NCBI RefSeq assembly: GCF_047303175.1
Contig: NZ_CP138945.1
DNA: 64,000 bases
Direction: 5' to 3' (one strand)
Source: Prochlorococcus_E sp000760215
GTDB taxonomy: Bacteria > Cyanobacteriota > Cyanobacteriia > PCC-6307 > Cyanobiaceae
The first letter of the stretch is position 1. Every line of letters starts with the position of its first letter. This document shows, in pieces, positions 18,408-26,902 of the stretch. Below the pieces are notes generated by a model. That model searched no databases. It had not been told where the DNA came from and worked only from the letters and a program-made list of their open reading frames with translations. The translations under genes were made by a program, and so were the position numbers.

Positions 18408-18965
18408 CTAAATAAAAAATCTAAAAGAAGTTATTACACGTTGGAATAAACGATCAACTTTATTCCAACGAAGATCATTCGTACCAGCTGCAAAAGTAAA
18501 TAATGAGCCTCTATCAACAACAACAGTAGCAATTTCATGCCGGTCTTTATCTGGAAGGTGAATTAAATATTCAATATCGTAAAAAACATGATTACCCTCG
18601 TCCCGTGATCTTGCATCAAGTAGCTCAGCCTGTCTTTCTCCACCATTAGGTGCTAATAATTCATTCATCAATCTTTCTCCAACTTCTAAAGGAGTACCAA
18701 TATTTTCCAGCTCAATATCAGAAGAAACATCTGATACAACCAAACTCAACGTTTCATCGCTATTAATTAGATCATGAAAGACAATTTCAGGTCCGCCTTG
18801 AAGCGCAATGCGTGTCCATCCTGTTGGATAAAAGAAGCCATATCGACCATCACTGCTTTGAAAGCCTTCTAAGCCAGCTGTCCCATTGGAACTACAAGCT
18901 CCTAAGGAAAAAATAACAACTAGCAATAAGAGTGCTCGTAAGAAGGGTTTGAAAAAAGCTCTCAT
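18408..18965 (-). CDS. psbP: PsbP-family thylakoid lipoprotein (CyanoP-like)
   Basis: 185 residues with a lipoprotein signal: hydrophobic residues 8-20, lipobox LGAC with the lipidated Cys24. The mature domain has the PsbP pattern: SSDGRYGFFYPTGWTRI, EIVFHDLIN, NIGTPLEVGERLMNELL, YDIEYLIHLPDKDRHEIATVVVDRGSLFTFAAG and the terminal RVITSFRFF. PsbP-family proteins associate with photosystem II on the lumen side; cyanobacterial CyanoP is an assembly or stability factor and not a stoichiometric oxygen-evolving subunit. It converges with the ABC exporter gene. Confidence 0.93.
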   Translation of the reverse strand: MRAFFKPFLRALLLLVVIFSLGACSSNGTAGLEGFQSSDGRYGFFYPTGWTRIALQGGPEIVFHDLINSDETLSLVVSDVSSDIELENIGTPLEVGERLMNELLAPNGGERQAELLDARSRDEGNHVFYDIEYLIHLPDKDRHEIATVVVDRGSLFTFAAGTNDLRWNKVDRLFQRVITSFRFFI

Positions 18966-19080
18966 TGATTTTTCTTTAATTAGAAACCTTTGTGAACAAT
19001 GTACTTACTTACAGAAGAATTAGTAAATTTCACTTAAATGACGTAAGAGTGTTTAAATTCTATATATCTGCCTTAAAACT

Positions 19081-19680
19081 CTGAGCAATTTCACTAGACC
19101 GCTTGCTCATCTTATAGATCAATTCGAACAACTTCCAGGAATTGGCCCTAGGACAGCACAACGACTTGCTTTGTATTTACTTCGTCAACCTGAAGACAAG
19201 GTAAAGGTTTTTGCAACGGCCCTATTAAGTGCCAGAAACAAAGTAGGAGAATGTCAAAAATGTTTTCATCTCACAGCAAACAACGAGTGTGAAATTTGTC
19301 TTAATTCACAAAGGGACTCTTCTTTAATATGTGTCGTAGCAGATTCAAGAGATTTACTTGCATTAGAAAGAACACGTGAATTTAAAGGGCTATACCATGT
19401 CCTTGGAGGGCTTATATCTCCTATGGATGGTATTGGACCGGAATTATTAAATATCTCTGCATTAGTTAAAAGAGTTTCAAGTGAAAACACAAAAGAAGTC
19501 ATACTTGCACTTACGCCTAGCGTTGAAGGTGACACAACAAGTCTTTATATATCACGACTCCTAAAAGCTTTTGTAAAAGTCACAAGAATTGCATATGGTT
19601 TACCAGTTGGCAGTGAACTTGAATATGCTGATGAAGTAACTCTTACAAGAGCCATAGAAGGTCGCCGTGAGATAGAATGA
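19081..19680 (+). CDS. recR: Recombination protein RecR
   Basis: RecR acts with RecF/RecO to load RecA at gaps. Seen: N-terminal HhH region LPGIGPRTAQRLALYLL, a four-Cys zinc finger (CQKCFHLTANNECEIC), and the Toprim domain (ICVVADSRDLLALE, YHVLGGLISPMDGIGP, EVILALTPSVEGDTT). A TTG at 19171 would delete the HhH region. The frame is open back to 19057 but has no ATG, GTG or TTG; CTG at 19081 gives (M)SNFTRPLAHLIDQFEQ, matching the usual family N-terminus, and ATT or ATC codons just upstream are alternatives. The start is therefore uncertain; the gene is not. Confidence 0.9.
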   Translation: MSNFTRPLAHLIDQFEQLPGIGPRTAQRLALYLLRQPEDKVKVFATALLSARNKVGECQKCFHLTANNECEICLNSQRDSSLICVVADSRDLLALERTREFKGLYHVLGGLISPMDGIGPELLNISALVKRVSSENTKEVILALTPSVEGDTTSLYISRLLKAFVKVTRIAYGLPVGSELEYADEVTLTRAIEGRREIE

Positions 19681-19693
19681 ATACATTAAAGAA

Positions 19694-20614
19694 ATGACTA
19701 GAAGTTCTAAACCAACTAGATATACACAAATCAAACCAAAAGAAAGGTTGCCTGAATGGATACAACCTTCTATAGGGAAAGCCTCTCAATTAGAGAATGT
19801 TCAAAACTTAGTTAAAAAATATAGGTTACACACAATATGTGAGGAGGGACGTTGTCCTAACCGAGGAGAATGCTATGCATCAGGAACCGCGACCTTCTTA
19901 CTTGGTGGATCGATTTGCACCAGAAGTTGTGCTTTTTGCCAAGTAGAAAAAGGTCTCTCACCAGAAAGAATTGATCCACATGAGCCAGATCGTATAGCTC
20001 AAGTGGTATTTCACCTAAAACTAAAGTATGTAGTTCTTACCTCTGTAGCAAGAGACGATCTTAGTGATCATGGTGCCATATTATTTACAAAGACAATTGA
20101 TGCAATAAGAAAATTATCTCCGAAAATATCTATAGAAGTTCTTACGCCTGACTTTTGGGGTGGATATGTAGACGAGCTAAAAGCAGTAGAAGCACAAAGG
20201 CATAGACTTAAGACAGTACTTAAAGCTAAGCCTGTTTGCTTAAATCACAATATTGAAACTGTAGAGCGCTTACAAAAAGAAGTTCGCAGAGGGGCAACTT
20301 ATAAGAGGTCTCTTGATTTACTTCGCACTTCTAGTGAGATAGATAAAAACATACCAACTAAATCAGGCTTAATGCTCGGCCTAGGCGAAACCCGTGAAGA
20401 GATTATCAAAGTCCTTAAAGACTTACGTTCAGTCAATTGTCAACATGTAACCATTGGTCAGTACTTACGACCTTCTCTTTCGCATTTACCTGTACAAAGA
20501 TATTGGCATCCCCAAGAGTTCCTGAATCTCGAAATAATTGCAAAGGGACTTGGCTTTAGCAAAGTAAATAGTGGGCCATTAGTAAGAAGTAGCTATCATG
20601 CAGATCAAGGCTAG
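19694..20614 (+). CDS. lipA: Lipoyl synthase
   Basis: 306 residues, a radical-SAM enzyme that inserts two sulfurs into octanoyl-carrier domains to make lipoate. Both iron-sulfur motifs are present: the auxiliary cluster Cys49/Cys54/Cys60 (CEEGRCPNRGEC) and the SAM cluster Cys75/Cys79/Cys82 (CTRSCAFC). SGLMLGLGET and the terminal VRSSYHAD, with the Arg-Ser-Ser ligand motif, are also present. It lies 13 bases after recR. Its TAG stop shares the palindrome CTAG with the stop of the convergent gene, so the two overlap by 4 bases. Confidence 0.97.
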   Translation: MTRSSKPTRYTQIKPKERLPEWIQPSIGKASQLENVQNLVKKYRLHTICEEGRCPNRGECYASGTATFLLGGSICTRSCAFCQVEKGLSPERIDPHEPDRIAQVVFHLKLKYVVLTSVARDDLSDHGAILFTKTIDAIRKLSPKISIEVLTPDFWGGYVDELKAVEAQRHRLKTVLKAKPVCLNHNIETVERLQKEVRRGATYKRSLDLLRTSSEIDKNIPTKSGLMLGLGETREEIIKVLKDLRSVNCQHVTIGQYLRPSLSHLPVQRYWHPQEFLNLEIIAKGLGFSKVNSGPLVRSSYHADQG

Positions 20615-21135
20615 TTGATTGATCCCAAATTCAAACTACTCTCCCAAAGTGTCTTGCTATGTTTATAAATATAAGCACAATCTCCAACCATTAGGCTGCC
20701 AGCTCCTCCCCAAACCATTCTAAAAGGTAAATCCAAAGCAGAGCTCCCAACCTCCCTCGTAACACTAAAGCCTCGCATTCTAAAATACCTAAGCAATGTG
20801 TCATGTTGTTCCTTTTCATCATTAATTGCAAGTAATCTGGCTTTTCTACAAGGAGTTTCTTCAAGTGCCCAAGCCATTGTTGAAGCCCAAATTAAATTCC
20901 CAACTCCGCTTGGAGCATTCTTGCTAACTTGCATGGTGTCGAGCTGTAATCCACTGATACTGTTGTAAGCCCATCCTTTCATCTCTCCATAAAGTTTCAC
21001 CTTCTCAGGAGTTACGTATTTACCTACAACTAATCTAAGAGTCCACAAATTAAGGGGGCGTCTCAATTGAACTCTTAACAAAAGCCCTGCTTTAGCAGAT
21101 TGACACTCTAATGAACTTAAAAGGTTGCCAGTCAT
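20611..21135 (-). CDS. Conserved cyanobacterial protein, possibly acetyltransferase-like fold
   Basis: 174 residues, no signal peptide or membrane helix. The middle and C-terminal part (VGNLIWASTMAWALEETP, then CRKARLLAINDEKEQHDTLLRYFRMRGFSV) resembles the last helices and strands of GNAT acetyltransferases, where a relative Arg/Gly-rich CoA loop would be expected; that loop is not evident. Its ATG overlaps the stop of trhO (ATGA), and it is the last gene of the lysA-cdaA-uppS-bioB-trhO run. I do not recognise a function; the GNAT suggestion is weak. Confidence 0.75.
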   Translation of the reverse strand: MTGNLLSSLECQSAKAGLLLRVQLRRPLNLWTLRLVVGKYVTPEKVKLYGEMKGWAYNSISGLQLDTMQVSKNAPSGVGNLIWASTMAWALEETPCRKARLLAINDEKEQHDTLLRYFRMRGFSVTREVGSSALDLPFRMVWGGAGSLMVGDCAYIYKHSKTLWESSLNLGSIN

Positions 21136-22097
21136 GCACTAGGCCAAATTGAATTCCCGGGTAGACGTTCTTGAAGCTGTTTAATATGTTTTTGTCTTTC
21201 CTTAAAACGATCTCTATCATCATCACTAAATACATTCTCACAATGGTGGCATTGAATCCCAGGTAAGTAGTTGGATTTTTGTCTGTCTTCTGGGGAAAGA
21301 GGCATCCCACATGCAAAGCAAAGTCTATGTTCACCTGGCGTAAGCTTATGATTCAAAGCAACTCTGTGATCAAAAACAAAACACTCACCATCCCATCGAC
21401 TTTGATCTTCTGGTACTTCAGCTAAATATCGAAGAATTCCACCACGTAAATGATAAACCTCCGGTACACCTTGTTGTTTTAAAAACGATGTAGCTTTTTC
21501 ACATCGGATACCACCCGTACAAAACATAGCAATCCTATTGTGCTTCTTTTCTTGTAAGAGTTTATCAAGATTCCTCCTAGCCCACTCAGGGAATTCACGG
21601 AAAGTATCTGTATGAGGATTTAAAGATCCCTGAAATGATCCTATGGAAACCTCATATTCATTACGCATATCTATCACCAATGTCAGCGGGTCATCAATAA
21701 ATTCATTCCATTGATCTGGTTCTACATATTTACCTACAGTTTTTCGTGGATTAACTCCATCTATTCCCATAGTAATAATCTCTCTTTTTTTACGAGCTTT
21801 AAATCGCCTAAATGCTTGTTTAGAAGTAAAACTAATTTTTACCTCCATAGAGTCATCAAGAACTAATGAATTTAACTTTCTTCGCATGATTTGTATCCCA
21901 TGAGAAGGGCCACAAATAGTACCATTAATCCCTTCTAAAGCAACGAGAATAGTTCCTCTAACATTATATTTATCAGCTATATCTACTAGCTCCCGTAATA
22001 TTGTTGGAATTGTCTCATCTTCAATAGGTGAGAAACTATAAAATGCTGCAACCATTAAGCGATTGCCAACATCCTTTTCTTTTGTTTTGATAATCAT
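21132..22097 (-). CDS. trhO: tRNA uridine(34) hydroxylase / rhodanese-like protein (TrhO, UPF0176)
   Basis: 321 residues when started at MIIKTKEKD (22097), one base beyond the bioB stop; an in-frame extension to 22133 would overlap bioB. An N-terminal acylphosphatase-like domain (GTILVALEGINGTICG) is followed by a rhodanese domain (LVIDMRNEYEVSIGSFQG) with active-site loop CTGGIRCEK. The C-terminal cysteines CFACGMPL...CHHCENVF form a likely zinc site. TrhO-family enzymes make 5-hydroxyuridine at the wobble base of certain tRNAs using molecular oxygen in E. coli. The assignment to that reaction is by family. Confidence 0.92.
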   Translation of the reverse strand: MIIKTKEKDVGNRLMVAAFYSFSPIEDETIPTILRELVDIADKYNVRGTILVALEGINGTICGPSHGIQIMRRKLNSLVLDDSMEVKISFTSKQAFRRFKARKKREIITMGIDGVNPRKTVGKYVEPDQWNEFIDDPLTLVIDMRNEYEVSIGSFQGSLNPHTDTFREFPEWARRNLDKLLQEKKHNRIAMFCTGGIRCEKATSFLKQQGVPEVYHLRGGILRYLAEVPEDQSRWDGECFVFDHRVALNHKLTPGEHRLCFACGMPLSPEDRQKSNYLPGIQCHHCENVFSDDDRDRFKERQKHIKQLQERLPGNSIWPSA

Positions 22098-22098
22098 A

Positions 22099-23088
22099 TT
22101 AATTCCAGTTAGCCGAAACTCCTGCAGAAGCAAGCAACTCTTTATCAGCTATAACTGAAGGATTACTAGTCGTCAACAAAGATTCTCCGTAAAAAATTGA
22201 ATCTGCACCTGCAAGTAAGCAAAGAATTTGTGACTCTTTAGTTAATTGTTCTCTACCAGCACTAAGCCGCACTCGACTTTTAGGCATAAGAATTCTTGCG
22301 ACAGCAACCATTCTCACCATTTCTAGTGGGTCAATCATCTGAAGGTCTTCCAAAAGTGTTCCTTCTACAGGAACCAAAGCATTAATAGGGACACTCTCTG
22401 GATGAGGATTCATTGTCGAAAGGACCCTTAACAAAGAGGCCCTGTCCTGGACAGTCTCACCCATTCCTATAATCCCTCCGCAACAAATAGTTATACCAGC
22501 GGTACGAACTCTATTTAGTGTTTCTAATCGATCCTCATATGTTCTTGTGGTAATGATACTTTCATAATATTCAGGACTTGTATCGAGATTATGATTGTAA
22601 GCATTTAAACCAGCTTCTGCCAAACGTGAAGCTTGCGTATCACTAAGCATTCCTCCTGTTACGCATGCCTCTAAACCTAAACTCCTAACCCCCCTAACCA
22701 TTTCCAACATGGCTTCAAAAGGTTTGCCGTCTCGAATTTCTCTCCAGGCCCATCCCATACAAAATCGATCTGCACCTGCTGCCTTGGCTGCCTTAGCTTG
22801 CTCCAAAACTCCCTTTACATCAAAGTCAGATTGACTAGAAACATCACTTGAGTTATGCATTGACTGAGAGCAATAAGCACAGTCCTCTTCGCATCCTCCT
22901 GTCTTAACGCTCAAAAGAGATGCCAATTGAACTTTATATCCTGGGTTAATTGATCTATGTACTATTTGTGCTTGCCAAAGAAGATCTATTAAAGGTTTTT
23001 GGAATAGATCTTCAATCTCATCTAAGGTCCAATCAAATCGGATTTGGACCTCATTGGAAATATTTAATGGAGCATCTAGCAAGGTCAT
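22099..23088 (-). CDS. bioB: Biotin synthase
   Basis: 329 residues, a radical-SAM enzyme converting dethiobiotin to biotin. The SAM cluster motif is Cys66/Cys70/Cys73 (GGCEEDCAYC). Further family segments are RFCMGWAWREIRDGKPFE, ACVTGGMLSDTQASRLAEAG, YNHNLDTSPEYY, CCGGIIGMGET and RLSAGREQL (Arg ligand of the [2Fe-2S] cluster). It is complete, and the ATG overlaps the uppS stop (ATGA). Biotin serves acetyl-CoA carboxylase in fatty acid synthesis. Confidence 0.97.
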   Translation of the reverse strand: MTLLDAPLNISNEVQIRFDWTLDEIEDLFQKPLIDLLWQAQIVHRSINPGYKVQLASLLSVKTGGCEEDCAYCSQSMHNSSDVSSQSDFDVKGVLEQAKAAKAAGADRFCMGWAWREIRDGKPFEAMLEMVRGVRSLGLEACVTGGMLSDTQASRLAEAGLNAYNHNLDTSPEYYESIITTRTYEDRLETLNRVRTAGITICCGGIIGMGETVQDRASLLRVLSTMNPHPESVPINALVPVEGTLLEDLQMIDPLEMVRMVAVARILMPKSRVRLSAGREQLTKESQILCLLAGADSIFYGESLLTTSNPSVIADKELLASAGVSANWN

Positions 23089-23900
23089 GAAAAGCTAGGG
23101 TTTTGCAGTCTATGACTGTCTATCATTGAATCTACACCGCCAAAACGTCTGCTTCTTGATTGATAATCAAGAAGCGCATTTGTTAAAGAGACAGAGTCAA
23201 AATCTGGCCATAATGTGTCAGTAACATGTATCTCTGAATAAGCCAATTGCCAAAGTAAAAAGTTACTGATGCGTCTTTCTCCACTTGTACGAATAAGAAG
23301 ATCAGGATCAACATGACTAGATGTGGATAATTCTCTTGCAAAAGATTCTTCATCGATAAGAGAAGGATCCAAGGTTCCATCTGCTGCTCTCTGAGCTAAT
23401 CTCTGGGCAGCCATTACAAGTTCACGTCTTCCTCCATAATTCGTACAAACATTAAATTGAATACCATTATTAGCTGCTGTAAGATCTGTTGCCTCTTTTA
23501 TATGGCCTTGTAATCTACTGGGAAGTTTACCTAAATCACCAAGAAAACTAATTCGAACCTTTTCTAAATTCAAAGCTTCGATTTCTTTTTTTAGTACACG
23601 CTCAAAAAGAGTCATTAAAAAATTGACTTCTTCTTTTGGCCTAGACCAATTCTCTGTTGAAAAGGCATAAACAGTCAAAACACGTATATTCCAGTCACTA
23701 CATAAACGTAAGGTTCTTTTGAGAGCATCAACTCCTGCTTTGTGTCCCATTGCTCTAGGCAATTTCCTTGCATTAGCCCATCTACCATTACCATCCATAA
23801 TGATGGCTATATGCTCCGGCATTCGAGAGGGGTCTAGGGTGCAAGGCAAAGGAACAACAAAAGATTGCTTATCAGTTCGAATTGCAGAAGGACTTGTCAT
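23085..23900 (-). CDS. uppS: Isoprenyl transferase (undecaprenyl diphosphate synthase)
   Basis: 271 residues, cis-prenyltransferase. Seen: IAIIMDGNGRWA with catalytic Asp36 and Arg40/Trp41, GHKAGVDALK, VYAFSTENWSRP, NFNVC-type region INFNVCTNYGGRRELV as FNVCTNYGGR, DLLIRTSGERRISNFLLWQLAYSEI, and LWPDF. It condenses isopentenyl diphosphate onto farnesyl diphosphate to make the C55 lipid carrier for peptidoglycan. It lies 11 bases after cdaA and overlaps bioB by 4 bases. The co-location with lysA and cdaA makes a cell-envelope cluster. Confidence 0.95.
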   Translation of the reverse strand: MTSPSAIRTDKQSFVVPLPCTLDPSRMPEHIAIIMDGNGRWANARKLPRAMGHKAGVDALKRTLRLCSDWNIRVLTVYAFSTENWSRPKEEVNFLMTLFERVLKKEIEALNLEKVRISFLGDLGKLPSRLQGHIKEATDLTAANNGIQFNVCTNYGGRRELVMAAQRLAQRAADGTLDPSLIDEESFARELSTSSHVDPDLLIRTSGERRISNFLLWQLAYSEIHVTDTLWPDFDSVSLTNALLDYQSRSRRFGGVDSMIDSHRLQNPSFS

Positions 23901-23911
23901 TTCAGATATTG

Positions 23912-24802
23912 TTATTTTTGATCAGAAGACAAATCGGATTGAGCTTGCTTAGGGGACTCAGTCAAACTATAAGATATCGACTTCGATGAACCACTAGAAG
24001 ATTGTGATTGTTTCGAAACGACTGTGCCAGATGAAGCATTCATTAGATCCTTAAGCAGATCTAACAACCTACTACTAGTAATTGGTCTTTCAAGACGTCC
24101 CTGATTAGCCAAAGACAATGTTCCAGTCTCTTCTGAAACTACTACACAAATACATCTATCAAATCTTTCTGTAATACCTAGAGCTGCAAGATGCCTAGTT
24201 CCATAACGACTGATGCTTTGTCTAGATAGAGGCAAAATTACACCTGCAGAAATAATTCTGTTGCCTTTAAGTAAAACAGCTCCATCATGCAAAGGGGTTT
24301 CTAAAGCAAAAAGATTTAACAACAATTCTGTTGAAAATTTTGCATCAATTGGTACACCTGCATATAAAAAGTCCTCTGGTCTTAAATCACTTCCCATATC
24401 AAGCACTATTAGTGCACCTCTCCTTTTTTGTGAAAGTCTTCCTGCTGCCTCAGATAATTGAGTAATTGTATTTGTAGTTGCCTGAAATTCCTTCTGAGTA
24501 TTACCTAAAAGGACAGCCAACCTACCTGTTCCCAATAATTCCATCAATCTCCTCAATTCTCCTTGCCATAAAATCGCCAAAGATAATGAGCAAGCCAGAA
24601 CCAATGCATCTATTACCTTTGAAGTGATAGGAAGATTTTCAAATCGTTGGACAAACCAGGCAAGTGAGACAAGAAACAAATACCCTCTAAGCAGCCAAAG
24701 GGTTCTCGGTTCTTTTACTCTTGAGAAAAGTAATATGCCAAGTGCAGAAGCAAATAATGCGTCCAGCAAAAAGCGCAGATTTATTAACCACCAAAAATTC
24801 AA
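23912..24802 (-). CDS. cdaA: Diadenylate cyclase (CdaA-type, c-di-AMP synthase)
   Basis: 296 residues, TTG start (first codon after an in-frame stop). Three N-terminal hydrophobic helices (about 6-25, 36-53, 63-80) are followed by the DAC/DisA_N domain. Catalytic DGA is at 173-175 (LHDGAVLLKGNRI) and the ATP-binding TRHLAALG is at about 202-209. It makes cyclic di-AMP from two ATP, a second messenger for osmolyte and cell-wall control. The C-terminal 50 residues are Ser/Gln-rich and look disordered. It lies between lysA and uppS. A PgpH-type phosphodiesterase that could degrade its product is at 53533-55653. Confidence 0.95.
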   Translation of the reverse strand: MNFWWLINLRFLLDALFASALGILLFSRVKEPRTLWLLRGYLFLVSLAWFVQRFENLPITSKVIDALVLACSLSLAILWQGELRRLMELLGTGRLAVLLGNTQKEFQATTNTITQLSEAAGRLSQKRRGALIVLDMGSDLRPEDFLYAGVPIDAKFSTELLLNLFALETPLHDGAVLLKGNRIISAGVILPLSRQSISRYGTRHLAALGITERFDRCICVVVSEETGTLSLANQGRLERPITSSRLLDLLKDLMNASSGTVVSKQSQSSSGSSKSISYSLTESPKQAQSDLSSDQK

Positions 24803-24831
24803 TCATCCTCCCCAATCCCCTCTTAACTTAA

Positions 24832-26199
24832 CTAACCTTTTGAAATAAAGCGATCTGGGAGAATATCATTTCGCAATAGATCTTCAGGCAATTCCCTTCT
24901 GTGAATTAATTCAGCCTGATTATCAGCAACTATAATTGCAGCGGGTTTAGGGATTCGATTGTAATTTGAACTCATTGAAAAATTGTATGCACCTGTAGAA
25001 AAAACAGCTAAAACATCGCCAGTACTACAACTCGGTAAAGGGTAATTGTTAAGCAAAACATCTCCCGACTCACAATGCTTGCCTGCAATGGTAACTATTT
25101 CAGTTGGTTTATCCAGTGGTTTATCAACAAGAAGAGCAGTGTAATCAGATTGATATGTGATGGGACGTGGATTATCACTCATGCCACCATCAACTGAAAA
25201 ATATGTTCTTATACCAGGAATATGTTTTTTAGAACCAAGTCTATACAAAGTCAAGCCAGCTGTTCCAACTATTGAACGACCAGGCTCACACATTAAAAGA
25301 GGTAATTCAAGGGATCTCTTCTGACAAGCCTTAGCAACTTCTAAAGCAACAACTTCTACCCAAGAACTAATTGAAGGCGGGTCATCAGATGAAATGTATC
25401 TTATTCCAAGTCCACCTCCAACATTTAAGATTTTTAGTGGGTGGCCAAATTGTCTTCCGATTTCAAGTTTTTCAGCCATAATCTCAGCCAAATCTCTATG
25501 TGGTTGAACTTCAAATATTTGGGAACCAATATGAGCATGCAATCCTATTAATTCCGCCCATTTAATATCCTTTAAATCAATGAAAATACTTTCTAATTCA
25601 TCGGGGTCAAAACCAAACTTACTATCGATATGTCCTGTTTTAATATATTCATGAGTGTGGCATTCAATCCCAGGTGTAAACCTCAGCAAAAGCTTTGCTT
25701 TCTTTTCTTTTCCCTGAACTATTTCTTTTAATTGATCTATATCATATTTATTATCTATTACAATCGTCGCATTATTCTTATAAGCTAAAAGCAATTCATT
25801 CCTAGACTTATTGTTACCATGAAAAACAATCTTTTCTCCTGTTAATCCACCTCTTAAAGCTGTAATTAATTCCCCTTCAGAAACAACATCAATGCCCAAG
25901 CCCTCTGATGCAATTATGCTACTTAAAGTCAAAGAACTATTTGCTTTGGAAGCATATAAAGGAAGAGATTCCCCTGGATAGCTTTTTATTAATGACTCTC
26001 GATACTCTCTGCAGGATCTTCTTATTGTAAATTCATCCAATAAATAAAGTGGTGTCCCATATTCCTCCGCCAGTTCACTAAGCACACAACCGCCCACAGT
26101 TAATCTGTCTTTAGAGTCCAATTGAGTAGTAAGCGGGGCTATATTCTTATTAGGACTAGCTTGATCCTGATGTTTCTCAAAATTTCGCAAAGAAGGCAT
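24832..26199 (-). CDS. lysA: Diaminopimelate decarboxylase
   Basis: 455 residues from the ATG at 26199 (a TTG three codons upstream is possible). It is a PLP enzyme converting meso-diaminopimelate to lysine. Seen: YASKANSSL with the PLP lysine, HAHIGSQI, GGGLGIRY, CEPGRSIVG and GKHCESGD with the catalytic Cys of the dimer partner. The N-terminal 40 residues are a variable extension. It is the first gene of the minus-strand run with cdaA (29 bases further), uppS, bioB and trhO. Confidence 0.95.
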   Translation of the reverse strand: MPSLRNFEKHQDQASPNKNIAPLTTQLDSKDRLTVGGCVLSELAEEYGTPLYLLDEFTIRRSCREYRESLIKSYPGESLPLYASKANSSLTLSSIIASEGLGIDVVSEGELITALRGGLTGEKIVFHGNNKSRNELLLAYKNNATIVIDNKYDIDQLKEIVQGKEKKAKLLLRFTPGIECHTHEYIKTGHIDSKFGFDPDELESIFIDLKDIKWAELIGLHAHIGSQIFEVQPHRDLAEIMAEKLEIGRQFGHPLKILNVGGGLGIRYISSDDPPSISSWVEVVALEVAKACQKRSLELPLLMCEPGRSIVGTAGLTLYRLGSKKHIPGIRTYFSVDGGMSDNPRPITYQSDYTALLVDKPLDKPTEIVTIAGKHCESGDVLLNNYPLPSCSTGDVLAVFSTGAYNFSMSSNYNRIPKPAAIIVADNQAELIHRRELPEDLLRNDILPDRFISKG

Positions 26200-26272
26200 A
26201 TCAAACAATCAATTTTGGAGTTGAATTACTAGTCTATTTACTTATAGGCTTAATCATGTAAGGCAAAAAAAA

Positions 26273-26743
26273 ATGAATAAAAAAGAATTATATCTGGAGC
26301 CAAAGATCATCAAACTAGGACTTGAAGATCTAAATAGCTGTATCAAATTAGATTTAAAAACCTTTAATGGTATTTGGAATGCTAAGCAGTGGAAGAATGA
26401 ATTGTCAGATCAAGAAAGAATCTGCTTAGGTGCAATTAATGGAAAACAATTGATAGCATTAGGTTGTGCTTGGCTAGTATTAGATGAATTAAACATCACT
26501 CTAATAGGAGTTGACCCTTTTTATCAAAGGATGGGGATAGGCACCTTAATAGTTTCTTCATTACTAAAAGCAGGACAAGATGCCGGTGCAAATCAAATAT
26601 TTATAGAAGCAAGAAAAACGAATATCTCAGCTAAGTTATTTTACAAAAATCTTGATTTTACAGAAGTTGGCTATAGGCCAAATCTATATAAAGATGGAGA
26701 AGAGGGGAGGCTTTTTCATCGAAATTGCAAAATTGATACTTAA
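26273..26743 (+). CDS. rimI: Ribosomal-protein-alanine N-acetyltransferase (RimI-like GNAT)
   Basis: 156 residues with a GNAT fold. The acetyl-CoA loop V(D)PFYQRMGIGTLI fits Q/RxxGxG/A, followed by IFIEARKTNISAKLFYKNLDFTEVGYRPNLY, the typical RimI ending (EVR..N..A..LY..LGF). RimI acetylates the N-terminus of ribosomal protein S18 in E. coli; exact substrate here is inferred. The gene is divergent to lysA and ends in a terminator hairpin that begins within its stop codon. Confidence 0.87.
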   Translation: MNKKELYLEPKIIKLGLEDLNSCIKLDLKTFNGIWNAKQWKNELSDQERICLGAINGKQLIALGCAWLVLDELNITLIGVDPFYQRMGIGTLIVSSLLKAGQDAGANQIFIEARKTNISAKLFYKNLDFTEVGYRPNLYKDGEEGRLFHRNCKIDT

Positions 26744-26773
26744 ATCCTGTATAAAAAACCACAGGATTTTATA
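26742..26773 (+). terminator. Rho-independent-like terminator after rimI
   Basis: A perfect 9-base-pair stem (AAATCCTGT with ACAGGATTT, 26742-26750 and 26761-26769) with a 10-base A-rich loop overlaps the rimI stop and is followed by a T-rich stretch. It lies 130 bases before clpC. Confidence 0.7.
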
Positions 26774-26902
26774 CCTTTCAAAGAAATTAAACGGATTCTA
26801 AAAGCTCATATCAAATTACGGTTTATACGAAAGCTAACTACTCACACATTCTCATCTCAATACTGATAAATTAGAGTTAAATGCATCTGGCCTAGATCAC
26901 AT

